Origin: Paraflavitalea sp. CAU 1676
GTDB lineage: Bacteria > Bacteroidota > Bacteroidia > Chitinophagales > Chitinophagaceae
Direction of reading: 5' to 3'
Assembly: GCF_029223285.1 (NCBI RefSeq)
Contig: NZ_JARHUJ010000005.1
Location: forward strand, 734,492 to 798,491
DNA: 64,000 nucleotides
A program made the translations under genes and the position numbers. The number at the start of each line of letters is the position of its first letter. Position 1 is the first letter of the stretch. Shown piece after piece: positions 17,780 to 27,184 of the stretch. The notes beneath the pieces are model-generated. The model had not been told where the DNA came from. It did not search any database and saw only the letters and a program-made list of their open reading frames with translations.

Positions 17780-18700
17780 TTATTGATATACCCTTACCCA
17801 GTCAATGATCATATTCACGGGCAGGTGCGCTGTTTTTACCTTGCCTACCCAGCTGCCGCCGAGTTGCTGGTCGATGAGTAAATAGAATGGTTTGTCGAAT
17901 GGCCATTGAGAGGGATCTACACCCGCCACACGCGGGTAAGTAAAAGTTTCCTTACCGTTCAGTACATAAACGATCTTATCGGGAAACCACTTAATACCAT
18001 ACACATTGAAGTCGTTGGGCTTCATGCGGGCGGTGGATCCGTGAGGCGGTTCTTTATCTTTCTTCAGGGTATAGGTGTAGTACGTATGAATGGTTTGGTA
18101 CACGATAGAATCAAAATTGAGGTGCTCCATAATGTCGATCTCGCCGCCGCGTGGCCAGTCGCTTTTTTCCGGTAGCAGCCACATGGCCGGCCAGGCGCCC
18201 TGCGCGCATTCCAGCTTGGCCCTGATCTCCACCATGCCATATTGAAAAGCAAACTTGCCCTTGGTATATACGCCGCCCGTAAGATAGGGACGCTTGTCGG
18301 TGCTGGTGTCTGGATTTTGAACACCCTTCAGGTAAAGTTGTCCGTTATGCAGGTCGTAACAGAGGTCGGCAGTGGTCATATGCCTGCCCCAGTCGGCTGT
18401 ATTGGGTGAGATTCTGGTCCATTTAGTCGTATCTATCGCCTTGCCGTTAAAGTCTTCCTGCCACACGAGTTTCCAGGGTTGTAGCTCCCTGCCTGCGGTT
18501 TGCACCTGCATATAGTTGTCGACGATCGTGTACTGTTTTGTTTTGCAGGAAGAAGCTACGAGGCACAGCATGGTGATATACAAAACGACCCGCACGCGCC
18601 GTAAAGCGGCGCCGCGGTGCGCTATGGCCCTTGCCGGCAAAGCGCTTAGTAAGCCATTTGCCGCAGTTATTCTTCTATTCATGGTGTACAATTGCATCAA
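17780..18700 (-). CDS. GH16 family glycoside hydrolase lipoprotein
   Basis: Up to 306 residues. The catalytic motif E-I-D-I-M-E ('GGEIDIMEHLN') and the flanking 'GAWPAMWLLPE' and 'PFYLLIDQQLGGSW' are GH16 beta-glucanase/laminarinase signatures. The N-terminus has a lipobox ('LVASSC') near residue 52. That is far from the first ATG, so the real start may be ATG 18682 or, better placed, GTG 18595 just before the hydrophobic segment. Substrate within GH16 (beta-1,3-, beta-1,3-1,4-glucan, galactan) cannot be decided. It sits 11 nt before the GH29 gene and 15 nt after the dehydrogenase. Confidence 0.88.
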   Translation of the reverse strand: MMQLYTMNRRITAANGLLSALPARAIAHRGAALRRVRVVLYITMLCLVASSCKTKQYTIVDNYMQVQTAGRELQPWKLVWQEDFNGKAIDTTKWTRISPNTADWGRHMTTADLCYDLHNGQLYLKGVQNPDTSTDKRPYLTGGVYTKGKFAFQYGMVEIRAKLECAQGAWPAMWLLPEKSDWPRGGEIDIMEHLNFDSIVYQTIHTYYTYTLKKDKEPPHGSTARMKPNDFNVYGIKWFPDKIVYVLNGKETFTYPRVAGVDPSQWPFDKPFYLLIDQQLGGSWVGKVKTAHLPVNMIIDWVRVYQ

Positions 18701-18715
18701 TACAGGTAAGGTAGG

Positions 18716-19822
18716 CTATTCGAGCCTTATTCCTACGCGCAACGGTTTGCGCGAAACGGCATAGGTAAACGCCTCGTTTACCACTTCCAGCGGGAATTCT
18801 TTTTCCACCACCTCGCTAAAAGGATAAGTAGACCAATGCTGCTGCAGGAAGTCGTAAGCATACCTGAAGTCGGTAAAATTGTAATTGTGAATGCCTTTGA
18901 TGGTGATCAGCTTGCGGATGATCTGTTCAGGATCGATTTGCAAACGCCGGGTGTTGAACACAGCCCCAACCCATACAGCTACGCCGCCAATACCCAAAGC
19001 ATGGAGACCAAACTCCATCGCATCGGGCGACCCGCTCATATCAAAAACAACATCGACGCCACGTCCATTGGTGTGTTGCTGAAGTGCGGTATGCAGGTCG
19101 GCTGCCGGGATCTTCATATCGAAGAGCGCATCGGCGCCAAAACGTTGCGCCTGTTGCAGTCGCTGATCGGTAATGTCTGCTGCCGCGATCCAGCTTGCGC
19201 CGGCTTCCCGGCACATCGCCGCACAGGTAATGCCCAGGTGCCCCATGCCCGTGATCAGTATTGTTTTGTTGGTCAGGTCGCCGGCCATACGCAAAGCCCC
19301 GGCCACGGTAGCAACAGAACAATTGAGCGTAGCGGCAATAGCTACCGGCATGGTCTCCGGCAGCCGGATGATGCCGGTATGGGGTTTCAGCACGCAATAC
19401 TCCGCCAGTCCGCCATGAAATACTTCAGGCTCCTGTACTCTTACATGTCCGTATTTGAAAAGCTGATCGCCCTTTTGTGGAATGCCCCGCTGTGCGTTGA
19501 TCGATTGCGGATCGCTGGCAAAAACAGTCCAGGTAATCAGGTCGCCCGGCCAAATGGGCTGCCCGGTCAGGTCGGTAGCGGAATGATCCGGATGGATCGC
19601 CACGATGCGACCCACGATCTCATGACCCAGCACGGTAGGGCAGGGCTCATTCCGCAATCCGCAATAGGTGTGCAGGTCGCTGCCGCATAACGTGGTGTAT
19701 ACATTTTTTACCAGAAGCTCCCCACGTTCCAAGGGGCTGACGGGATAGGACTTTATTTCCAGTGCTGTACCGGGTCCATGAAACAACGCGAGCTTGCCGG
19801 AGTCTGGGAGAGGAGACATCAT
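18716..19822 (-). CDS. Zinc-dependent alcohol dehydrogenase, phosphonate-cluster type
   Basis: A 368-residue MDR dehydrogenase. Catalytic zinc ligands are in 'TTLCGSDLHTY' (Cys) and 'GHEIVGRI' (His-Glu); the Rossmann fold begins at 'ILITGMGHLGITCAAMCREAG'. The usual four-Cys structural-zinc loop is absent. Sequence style and neighbours (a phosphonatase-like HAD enzyme, an OPA-type transporter, an AP-superfamily phosphoesterase) resemble the TIGR03366-type 'phosphonate catabolism associated' dehydrogenases, a match I recall but could not test. It would oxidise an alcohol released from the imported substrate. Spacing: 56 nt after the phosphoesterase, 15 nt before GH16. Confidence 0.82.
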   Translation of the reverse strand: MMSPLPDSGKLALFHGPGTALEIKSYPVSPLERGELLVKNVYTTLCGSDLHTYCGLRNEPCPTVLGHEIVGRIVAIHPDHSATDLTGQPIWPGDLITWTVFASDPQSINAQRGIPQKGDQLFKYGHVRVQEPEVFHGGLAEYCVLKPHTGIIRLPETMPVAIAATLNCSVATVAGALRMAGDLTNKTILITGMGHLGITCAAMCREAGASWIAAADITDQRLQQAQRFGADALFDMKIPAADLHTALQQHTNGRGVDVVFDMSGSPDAMEFGLHALGIGGVAVWVGAVFNTRRLQIDPEQIIRKLITIKGIHNYNFTDFRYAYDFLQQHWSTYPFSEVVEKEFPLEVVNEAFTYAVSRKPLRVGIRLE

Positions 19823-19878
19823 CGTATAGAATTAAGGATAGTGAACGATCGCTTTCGGAGTGATGAATTAGTGATGTG

Positions 19879-20754
19879 TTACTTCAACGCATCGAGCACC
19901 GGCCTGCCGATCCATACCTGCGGTGGCGTAAGGCCCAGGAGTTTAGCCAGCGTAGCCGCCGTATCGAAGGTCATCACGCTGGTGGTAACTTCGTGATTAG
20001 CCTTGATGCCCGGTCCTTTAATGATCCAGGGTATCTGCATTTCCTGCATGCTGATGGAGCCATGGCCTTTGTTGATGCCGCCATGATCGGCCGTAAACAG
20101 CACCACCGTACGCTCTTCCATGCCTGCCTCTTTGATGGCCTGCAGTATTTGACCTACATAGGCGTCTGTGCGTTCAGCAGCAGCATAATATTCGGGGGTA
20201 CTATGACCCACATGGTGACCTACGCTGTCGGCATCATGGAGGTGAATGAAGAGGAAATCAGGTTTCTTTTCTTTGATATAGGCAACGGCTGCTTTGGTAA
20301 CGGCTATATCACCGTCAGCATTCAGGTCTTTATTCACAGCAGCTTTAGGAAAGAGATAATCGATACCATCCCACTCGTAGATAACGCCGATCTCGCTGGA
20401 TGGTTTGGCTTTGCGCAACAGCGAATAGACCGTGGGGAACATGCCGTATTCATCCAGCACGCGGGCAGGCAGGTCGGGTTGCTTGCTGCCCCAGGTGGTA
20501 TAGCCGTGCAACTCCGGACCAACCCCCATCACCATCGAGGCCCAGTTGGGCGCGCTGGATGACGGCAATACGGTGCGCGCCTGCAAGGTCCAGGACCCTG
20601 CCTCCATCATCTTTCGAAAATTGGGCAGTTGGGCTTTTTGAAAGGCATAGGCACCAAAGCCATCGCTGCCGATCAGGATTACATGTTTTACGTTCTTCTG
20701 GGCTGCCAGCGTAAACGGCAGCATAAACAATACTAAGAGCCTGGCAAGCTTCAT
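19879..20754 (-). CDS. Exported alkaline-phosphatase-superfamily phosphoesterase
   Basis: 291 residues with signal peptide (about 1-18, 'FTLAAQ'). Metal-binding and nucleophile motifs of the AP superfamily: 'LIGSDGFG' (Asp31), 'PSSSAPNW' with the probable nucleophile Ser67, 'IHLHDADSVGHHVGH', 'FTADHGG' and 'GHG'. It resembles nucleotide pyrophosphatase/phosphodiesterase and phosphonoacetate hydrolase enzymes. The likely job is releasing phosphate or splitting a phosphodiester or phosphonate in the periplasm. It is the first structural gene of the arm downstream of the XRE-cupin regulator (75-nt gap). Confidence 0.85.
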   Translation of the reverse strand: MKLARLLVLFMLPFTLAAQKNVKHVILIGSDGFGAYAFQKAQLPNFRKMMEAGSWTLQARTVLPSSSAPNWASMVMGVGPELHGYTTWGSKQPDLPARVLDEYGMFPTVYSLLRKAKPSSEIGVIYEWDGIDYLFPKAAVNKDLNADGDIAVTKAAVAYIKEKKPDFLFIHLHDADSVGHHVGHSTPEYYAAAERTDAYVGQILQAIKEAGMEERTVVLFTADHGGINKGHGSISMQEMQIPWIIKGPGIKANHEVTTSVMTFDTAATLAKLLGLTPPQVWIGRPVLDALK

Positions 20755-20829
20755 AACTCAGTGTTTGTTGATTGAAACACTAAACTAGGACGTTTTCCTT
20801 AAAAGAAATAATATTTCCCTACAGTTAAT

Positions 20830-21435
20830 TTATTTGCCGGGATCAGTAAATAAGTAGAGCACCAGCATCCGTACCACCGATTGAGAATTGTTGATGGGAA
20901 CATGGGCGATATTGCCGTCGAAGAAAAGGGCATCCCCGGCACTCATCTGGAAGGTTTTGTCTTCCAGCTGGTACAGCAGGCTTCCGTCGAGTATGTAAAT
21001 GAATTCGTAGGCCGAAGTGGTTACCAGCGATCGCTGCGAGCCGGGCTGCAGCGTCAGCAGGGAGATCTGGAATGCGCCGCCTTCGAAGTTGTATTCCAGT
21101 ACCGATTGATATTGGAAACCTACCGCTCCCTCTTCTTTTTCATAGGGCGAAAAGCCGTCCTTGGGCAGAAAGAAGTAGCCGGGGAAATCATGCTCGATGC
21201 TCAACTGGGCGAAAAACGTTTCCGGTTTGATGTTGAGTTTCTGGATGATGGTGAACAGGGTGGGGATGGTGGGCACCATGCGGCCGTTCTCGATCTTCGA
21301 CAACATGGCCGATTTAATACCGGTAAGGGTCGAAAGGTCCAGCAGTTTCAGGTCCTTTTCTTTCCGGTATTTCCGGATTAATCCGCCAATCTTATGGTAT
21401 TCCAGTTGTCCCTGGTCAACAGGTTCCTGTTTCAT
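20830..21435 (-). CDS. XRE-family regulator with C-terminal cupin
   Basis: 201 residues: XRE helix-turn-helix at about 16-70 ('IGGLIRKYRKEKDLKLLDLSTLTGIKS', 'LSKIENGRMVPTIPTL'), linker, and a cupin_2 domain at about 120-195 ('SAYEFIYILDGSLLYQLEDKTF', 'AGDALFFDGNIAHVPIN'). Such regulators sense a small ligand in the cupin and repress or activate adjacent catabolic genes. It is placed at the divergence of the two arms of the putative phosphonate/phospho-glycan cluster, so it probably controls both promoters. Confidence 0.88.
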   Translation of the reverse strand: MKQEPVDQGQLEYHKIGGLIRKYRKEKDLKLLDLSTLTGIKSAMLSKIENGRMVPTIPTLFTIIQKLNIKPETFFAQLSIEHDFPGYFFLPKDGFSPYEKEEGAVGFQYQSVLEYNFEGGAFQISLLTLQPGSQRSLVTTSAYEFIYILDGSLLYQLEDKTFQMSAGDALFFDGNIAHVPINNSQSVVRMLVLYLFTDPGK

Positions 21436-21585
21436 GCCTGCAATTTAATAATTAGGTAAAGAGCAAAACCGGTAATTTTACTAAAAAGAAAAATAATTTC
21501 GTAAAAGGAAACATGGTAGCTCTATTTTTACAGCCCCGGCAAGTGCGTTCAGTGCCTGCCAACGGGCGGCAATATACCCGAAAAA
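21436..21585. promoter_or_regulatory. Divergent control region of the phosphonatase/GH16-GH29 cluster
   Basis: 150 bp between the XRE-cupin start and the transporter start. It is AT-rich near the regulator and holds an imperfect direct repeat (TAATTTTACTAAAAAG near 21472 and TAATTTCGTAAAAGG near 21493), period about 21 bp, a candidate operator. No clean TAnnTTTG element is apparent. Confidence 0.35.
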
Positions 21586-22887
21586 ATGATGCATAGTCCC
21601 CAAAACGATAGTAAGGAAACGGACAGCAGCTACAACCGGCTGCAGTGGAAGATGCTGCTGCTCACCATGTTCTGTTACCTGTTCTTCTATACTGGCCGGC
21701 ACAATTTCGGATGGGCGGCCAAGCCCTTGGCGGCAGCCCTGCACATTTCTTATGAAAAGATCGGGTGGGTGAGCTTTGCGATGCTGATCGGTTATGCAGT
21801 GGGGCAACTCATCAACGGCAACCTGGCCGACCGCCTCAGTCCCCGGCACATGATCGCCACAGGTGGTTTACTGTCGGTATTGGCCAATGTGCTCATCAGT
21901 TTTGCCGGTTCCTTCGAAGTGATACTGGTGTTGTGGACACTCAATGGTTATTGTCAGTCCATGGCATGGGCATCTGGCAGTCGCATCATTTCCAACTGGT
22001 GGCCCGATCAGCGTCGGGGTGTGGCATTCGGCCTGTATACCATGGCGGCCGGTACGTCTTCGATCATTACTTATTTGTTCTCCATACTGCTGGTGCAGGA
22101 AAGCTGGCGCAATGTATTTCGCATACCGGTATTGTTCCTGGCCATAGCGGTCCTTATCTTTTTCTTGCTCGTACGCAACAAGCCTTCAGACCTTGGCATA
22201 AAGCGTGATGCAACGGCAGATGCCGTAAAGCCGCATTGGCGAGAAGCCTACAAAACCGTGCTCCGCAATAAACGGTTCCTGGTGGTATGCCTGGCGCTCG
22301 GTTTCCAAAGCATGGCCCGCTATGGGTTGATCTTCTGGGTACCTGTGTATTTTCTTAGCAAGGAGCAGACTGCGGGCGACGGCAATCTTTGGATCACCCT
22401 CCTGCTGCCAACGGGTATGGCCATAGGAGCGCTCTCGTTCGGTTTTATCAGCGACAGGCTGTTTAATGCCAACCGTATAAAGTCGATCGTATTGGGCATG
22501 ACGATGTGCAGCATCGTCTCCTTACTACTCTATTTCTTCCACATAAGCAACGACATACTGGTAGGTCTGTTCGTGTTCTTTGCCGGATTCTTTGCTTATG
22601 GACCGCAGGCCAATTTCTGGCCGCTCTCGCCCGAATTGCTGGGGCAGGCATATGTAGGTACCGGTATCGGCATTATGAACATGTGCGCCTATATCTTTGC
22701 AGCATTGGGAGAGCCCTTGCTGGGCCGTTTGATAGACCGCACCGGCAGTCAGCGGGTCATCTTTCTCACGGTAGCCCTGATCGCCTTGTTGAGTGCGGTG
22801 ACCATTCTGTTTACAGCCCTGTTTAAAATAGAACAGGGAGAAAATAAAACCATTGGATCTTTAAAATCGATAAATACGACCACATGA
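21586..22887 (+). CDS. MFS transporter of the organophosphate:Pi antiporter (GlpT-like) type
   Basis: 433 residues with about 12 TM helices. The N-terminal 'FCYLFFYTGRHNFGWAAKPL' and 'GYAVGQLINGNLADRLSPR' are typical of OPA-family antiporters (GlpT, UhpT, PgtP), which exchange phosphorylated or phosphonate compounds for phosphate. The C-terminal half includes 'FFAYGPQANFWPLSPELLG'. It shares an ATGA overlap with the downstream phosphonatase-like gene, strong evidence of joint expression, and diverges from the XRE-cupin regulator. The substrate is inferred from the neighbours. Confidence 0.85.
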   Translation: MMHSPQNDSKETDSSYNRLQWKMLLLTMFCYLFFYTGRHNFGWAAKPLAAALHISYEKIGWVSFAMLIGYAVGQLINGNLADRLSPRHMIATGGLLSVLANVLISFAGSFEVILVLWTLNGYCQSMAWASGSRIISNWWPDQRRGVAFGLYTMAAGTSSIITYLFSILLVQESWRNVFRIPVLFLAIAVLIFFLLVRNKPSDLGIKRDATADAVKPHWREAYKTVLRNKRFLVVCLALGFQSMARYGLIFWVPVYFLSKEQTAGDGNLWITLLLPTGMAIGALSFGFISDRLFNANRIKSIVLGMTMCSIVSLLLYFFHISNDILVGLFVFFAGFFAYGPQANFWPLSPELLGQAYVGTGIGIMNMCAYIFAALGEPLLGRLIDRTGSQRVIFLTVALIALLSAVTILFTALFKIEQGENKTIGSLKSINTTT

Positions 22888-23582
22888 TACGCATGGCAAT
22901 TTTTGATATGGCTGGCACTACGGTGAACGAAGACAATCTCGTGTACAAGGCAGTGCGCCAGGCCATCAATGAAAAAGGATTTGATTTTACGCTGGAAGAA
23001 GTGCTTGCCGAAGGAGCCGGAAAGGAAAAACTGCAGGCCATAAAAAGTGTATTGACATTGAGAGAGGTGAACGACGACGTACTGGCCGAAGATATCTTCA
23101 AACGCTTCCTCGTTTTGCTCGATGAGGCCTACGCAACGCAACCTGTTACCGAACAGCCGAATGCTACCCGGTTGTTTCACACCTTACGGCAAAATGGAGT
23201 ATTGGTAGTGATGAATACCGGCTACGATAGAAGAACTGCCGAATCACTGATCAAAAAGATAGGATGGGAGCAAGGGGTAGATTTCGACGCACTCGTTACT
23301 GCATCCGACGTAAAACACAACAGGCCACAGCCCGATATGATCCTCCTGGCGATGAAACAGCATGGCATTGAAGATCCGGCCGAAACGCTGAAGGTAGGTG
23401 ACTCGATCATCGATATCGAAGAAGGCCGCAACGCCCGCTGCCACTTCTCCATTGGTATTACCACCGGTGCGCATACATTCGAACAGCTGGAATCGGCTGC
23501 GCCCGATTTTATCCTGCACAACCTGCAGGAGCTGCTGCCGATTGTAGAAGCAGTGAATGCAGGCGGTCACAGAGTGATCTAA
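22884..23582 (+). CDS. Phosphonatase-like HAD hydrolase
   Basis: 232 residues. HAD motif I is 'IFDMAGTTV' (Asp nucleophile; the D-x-A-G-T form is characteristic of phosphonatases rather than of general HADs). Motif II Thr is in 'VVMNTGYDRR', and motifs III/IV are 'KVGDSIIDIEEG'. It resembles the 'phosphonatase-like' subgroup (TIGR03351 type) more than true PhnX; I cannot place the Schiff-base Lys of PhnX with confidence, so C-P bond cleavage is not assured. Start overlaps the transporter stop (ATGA). Its 3' end overlaps the convergent barrel gene by 4 bp. Confidence 0.82.
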   Translation: MIRMAIFDMAGTTVNEDNLVYKAVRQAINEKGFDFTLEEVLAEGAGKEKLQAIKSVLTLREVNDDVLAEDIFKRFLVLLDEAYATQPVTEQPNATRLFHTLRQNGVLVVMNTGYDRRTAESLIKKIGWEQGVDFDALVTASDVKHNRPQPDMILLAMKQHGIEDPAETLKVGDSIIDIEEGRNARCHFSIGITTGAHTFEQLESAAPDFILHNLQELLPIVEAVNAGGHRVI

Positions 23583-24244
23583 AAATTGAGGGCTAAACCG
23601 CCGGAAATGCCAAACTGTAAGATGGAAGAATACGTGGCCACCCCCGCACCGGCACCACCAGTACCGAAATAAAGGGAGCCGCCGGCGCCCTGCGCTGCCG
23701 ACATGATATGGACTTGGATCTTAATCCCCATTTTGGGCGAAGCATTGAAGAGCGCACCGCCCTTGATACCCCAGGCAAATTTGGTGGCATTGCCCGACGT
23801 ATTGTTGTCTGGATTCTTAACATCAAAAATAGCAATGCCCAGCATACCGCCACCATAGGGTTGAACAGGGCCGCCCAGTTGCGCATACCGGTTGCCGCCC
23901 AGGAAGATCCAGCTGACGCCAACATCGAAATTGGTGAACTTGGTGCCGTTCAGGTAATAGGTCATGGGCGCTTCCGTATCTTGCCGGTAGTAAGATAATT
24001 CCAAGCCATACCCTTGCTGCAAAAGATATTCGGCGCCAATACCCCACAGAAAGCCGCCAGCAATCTTGCCATCGTAATAGCTGCTTGCGTCATAGTAAGA
24101 ATCTACCCCGTCATCAAAAACATAACCCGCATAGGCATTGATCCTGAACTTGGAAGGTTGTGTTTTGGGAGTCGTCGGTTGCATTTGAGCGCCGACCTGC
24201 TGTATGAACAGCATGCATAATAAACCGATAATCAGTGTTCTCAT
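23579..24244 (-). CDS. Outer-membrane beta-barrel protein, unknown role
   Basis: 221 residues from ATG 24244 ('MRTLIIGLLCMLFIQQVGAQ', signal peptide). The mature part is made of alternating hydrophobic strands with Gly/Tyr turns ('GFLWGIGAEYLLQQGYGLELSYY', 'GVSWIFLGGNRY') and ends 'GISGGLALNF', the terminal Phe needed for barrel insertion. An in-frame extension upstream to 24313 has no signal character and is excluded. The stop overlaps the end of the phosphonatase-like gene tail-to-tail. No function can be given. Confidence 0.75.
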   Translation of the reverse strand: MRTLIIGLLCMLFIQQVGAQMQPTTPKTQPSKFRINAYAGYVFDDGVDSYYDASSYYDGKIAGGFLWGIGAEYLLQQGYGLELSYYRQDTEAPMTYYLNGTKFTNFDVGVSWIFLGGNRYAQLGGPVQPYGGGMLGIAIFDVKNPDNNTSGNATKFAWGIKGGALFNASPKMGIKIQVHIMSAAQGAGGSLYFGTGGAGAGVATYSSILQFGISGGLALNF

Positions 24245-24392
24245 GACAATGAATTGTTGTTGGTCTACGTAATAGGGATGGGAGCCTGCCAGGCTTCGTC
24301 TGCTGTAAGACACGGCCGCGGCGGCCTATCCTCCAATCCGGCGGCAGAATTTCAGGCTGTACAGGTTAAATGAAGGCTGGCCGCTAAAAAAC

Positions 24393-24423
24393 AAAAGCGC
24401 CCGCCTGGTGAGGGGGCGCTTTT
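24393..24423 (-). terminator. Terminator after the GH3 gene
   Basis: On the minus strand a strong AAAAGCGCCC...GGGCGCTTTT stem is followed by GTTTTTT. It lies 54 nt after the GH3 stop codon. Confidence 0.8.
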
Positions 24424-24476
24424 GAAATGTGGTAATCTTGGCCGCCGGGCTAAGCGGGCAGTACTATCATGACAAG

Positions 24477-27131
24477 TTATTGTACAGTAAGGTTTTCCTT
24501 TAAATGCAGATCGCGCGAAGAAGAACCAATCATGATGCGGAAATCGCCCGGTTCGATAACGGGCTTCAGGTCCTTGTCGAGCAGCTGCAGCATAGCTGGC
24601 GAAATGGTGAAGCTTACTTCCCGCGATTCGCCAGGCGCTAGTGTAATACGCTGAAAACCTTTCAGCTCCAGCACAGGCCGCGCCACCGATGCCAGCAGGT
24701 CCCTGAAGTATAGTTGCACTACTTCTTCACCCGCACGGCTGCCGGTATTTTTGATCGTGCAGCGCACAGTGGTCGATTCGCCGGCCGCAATACGCTGTTT
24801 ATCCAGTTGCAGATTGCTGTAGGAAAAGCGGGTGTAACTGAGTCCATAACCAAACGGGAAAAGCGGTTGTCCGCTCAGGTTGTGGTAATCATCTCCGCGG
24901 CCGGTAGGTTTGTGGTTGTATACAAGCGGCAGTTGAGCCTCGTGTACGGGGAAGGTCACCGGCAACCGGCCGGCCGGATTGTAATCGCCAAACAATACAT
25001 CGGCTACGGCATGGCCCCCTTCTTCACCGGGATACCAGACATCCACAATACCTTGCACTTTGTTCAACCAGTTACTCATCGTGATCGCGCTGCCCCCCAC
25101 CAGTAATACGACTACCGGTTTACCCGTAGCCGCCACTGCTTTGATGAGTTCTTCCTGGTAACCGGGCAGTGATAAATAAGCACGGTCCTGGAACTCGCCC
25201 TCGTGAATGCCTGCTACAATGATGGCTACATCGGCCTGCTTCGCGGCAGCTACCGCAGCGGCGATCTTTTGCGCTTTGTCGTTCACAACGCCCACATTCC
25301 ACAGCAGGCGTATATGTGCATTGCCGGCCGATTCATAAAACTCAACCCGCACAGCATATTGATGGCCTTTCAACAGCGAAACCGGTCGTGCGATCGTTTG
25401 ATAAGTTTCTTTGTGCCAATTGTCGATCACCAGCTTGTTGTCGATATACAGGCGATACCCATCATTGCCCTCGAGCGCCACAGTATAGTGGCCGGTGGTG
25501 GGTGCCGTCAAAGTGCCCGTCCAGCGAACGGAATAATGATCGGTCTTGAAAGCAACTGTAGGTCCGTACAACGTCCAGTGAAAATCGATCGTAGCATCCT
25601 TGCGGGTGAGGGCAGGGGCGCCTTCCAGCGTGAGGTTATTGAAATACTCAGCCTTTAAGCCAGCCACTCCATCATGCTTAAGATATTGTTCCGGCACCAC
25701 AGCATACTCCTCCTGCTTAAAGCTGGCGCCGGGTGCATAGAGCACTCTGATATCTTTACCGGCACGCACGCGGAGACCGTCCAGTATACTTATCTTTTTA
25801 TTGCCCGGTCCGCTATAGCCGCCCAATCTGGCCGCTACAGCATCTTCTCCGATCAGCGCTATCGTTTTCACCTTGCTGGTAAGTGGCAGTACATTTTTAT
25901 CATTTTTCAATAACACCATCGAAGCCTGCGCTGCCTTACGGGCGATCGCTTTGTGTGCAACACTATTGGCCCATTGCGCCGCCAACGATTCATCTACATA
26001 AGGTTGTTCAAAAAGGCCCAGTTCAAACTTGGCCCTTAGCACGCGTGCCACTGCTTCGTTGATCCGGTTGGTGTCGGCGCGCCCGTCGAGGAAAGGGGGG
26101 ATGAATAATTTAAAGTGGTCGTAAGCGGTTTGAAAGATCACATCGAGCCCATTGTTGATGGCCTGCTTGCCGGCATCGGCATAATCAACCGCCGTATTGT
26201 GCAATACAACGCCGCCGCCTACGGCATTGGCATCGGAGATCACGAACCCTTTGAAGTTCCATTGCTGTTTCAGTTTGTGCTGCAGCAGCCAGGAGTTGGC
26301 CGAGCAGGCAATGCCATCCAGCGTATTGTAGGCCGTCATGATAGAGCGGGCGCCACCTCTTTCAATGGCTGCCTTAAAAGGAGGCAGGTATATTTCTTCC
26401 AGCAAACGTTCATTGAAATGAATAGGGTAACTATCTCGTCCGCCATCGCCCACATTGGCCACAAAATGTTTGGGAGTGGTAACGATGCCCATCCTTTCAA
26501 AGGGCGATACAAAAGAAACCCCCATTTCGGAACTGAGAAAAGGATCTTCCCCATACGTTTCTTCGGTACGTCCCCAGCGTACGTCGCTGGCGATGTTCAC
26601 CACAGGGGTAAGTATTTGCCGTATGCCCCGTGCCTTGGTTTCGGTAGCAATAGCGGTCGATACCTGTTTCATCAGCGTCGTGTCCCAGGTGGCGGCAAGC
26701 GCAATAGCCTGCGGGAAGGCGGTGGCGCCATCGCGCACCAAACCGTGCAATGCTTCATCGAACGCGATGATGGGAATGCCGAGCCGCGAACTATCGACAA
26801 AGTAACGTTGTATGCGGTTGATCTTTTTGGCGAGTGTAAGTGCATTCTCTCCGGTACCATACCTCAATAATTGGCCACCGGCATCGCCCTGCGCTGCCGC
26901 GCTAACCTGGAAGCCGAAGATGCCGGCACGGTATTGCTGGGGCGCTGTAGGAGAGAGAGCGCCGGGAATCATGAACAACTGCCAGAACTTTTCTTCGGGC
27001 GTCATGCGCGATAACAGGTCTTTGACTCTCGTGTCGATGGATTGACGGGCATCTTTGTAAGGAGGTGCCACCTGTGCATGGGCAACAAAGCCGGTGATCA
27101 CCAGCAGGGGCAGTATAGTTCGTTTCAACAT
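24477..27131 (-). CDS. GH3 beta-glycosidase with inserted PA14 domain
   Basis: 884 residues with signal peptide ('TGFVAHAQ'). Domain order: GH3 N-terminal barrel (about 30-370; 'FDEALHGLVRDGATAFPQ', 'PKHFVANVGDGGRDS', nucleophile Asp in 'GFVISDANAV'), GH3 C-terminal sandwich begun near 390 and interrupted by PA14 (about 470-610, 'GLKAEYFNNLTLEG', 'VALEGNDGYRLYIDNKLVIDNW'), then the rest of the sandwich and a fibronectin III-like end ('ESTTVRCTIKNTGSRAGEEVVQLYF'). Family enzymes are periplasmic beta-glucosidases or beta-xylosidases; PA14 contributes to substrate choice. It stands alone, with its own terminator. Confidence 0.92.
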   Translation of the reverse strand: MLKRTILPLLVITGFVAHAQVAPPYKDARQSIDTRVKDLLSRMTPEEKFWQLFMIPGALSPTAPQQYRAGIFGFQVSAAAQGDAGGQLLRYGTGENALTLAKKINRIQRYFVDSSRLGIPIIAFDEALHGLVRDGATAFPQAIALAATWDTTLMKQVSTAIATETKARGIRQILTPVVNIASDVRWGRTEETYGEDPFLSSEMGVSFVSPFERMGIVTTPKHFVANVGDGGRDSYPIHFNERLLEEIYLPPFKAAIERGGARSIMTAYNTLDGIACSANSWLLQHKLKQQWNFKGFVISDANAVGGGVVLHNTAVDYADAGKQAINNGLDVIFQTAYDHFKLFIPPFLDGRADTNRINEAVARVLRAKFELGLFEQPYVDESLAAQWANSVAHKAIARKAAQASMVLLKNDKNVLPLTSKVKTIALIGEDAVAARLGGYSGPGNKKISILDGLRVRAGKDIRVLYAPGASFKQEEYAVVPEQYLKHDGVAGLKAEYFNNLTLEGAPALTRKDATIDFHWTLYGPTVAFKTDHYSVRWTGTLTAPTTGHYTVALEGNDGYRLYIDNKLVIDNWHKETYQTIARPVSLLKGHQYAVRVEFYESAGNAHIRLLWNVGVVNDKAQKIAAAVAAAKQADVAIIVAGIHEGEFQDRAYLSLPGYQEELIKAVAATGKPVVVLLVGGSAITMSNWLNKVQGIVDVWYPGEEGGHAVADVLFGDYNPAGRLPVTFPVHEAQLPLVYNHKPTGRGDDYHNLSGQPLFPFGYGLSYTRFSYSNLQLDKQRIAAGESTTVRCTIKNTGSRAGEEVVQLYFRDLLASVARPVLELKGFQRITLAPGESREVSFTISPAMLQLLDKDLKPVIEPGDFRIMIGSSSRDLHLKENLTVQ

Positions 27132-27184
27132 AGCCCCGTAAATATATTACAGTTTGCAGGAATGCAACACGGAAACCGTTGTAT

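Noticed and set aside
18836..19690. 284-codon plus-strand ORF
   Set aside because: Fully antisense to the zinc dehydrogenase with intact zinc motifs.
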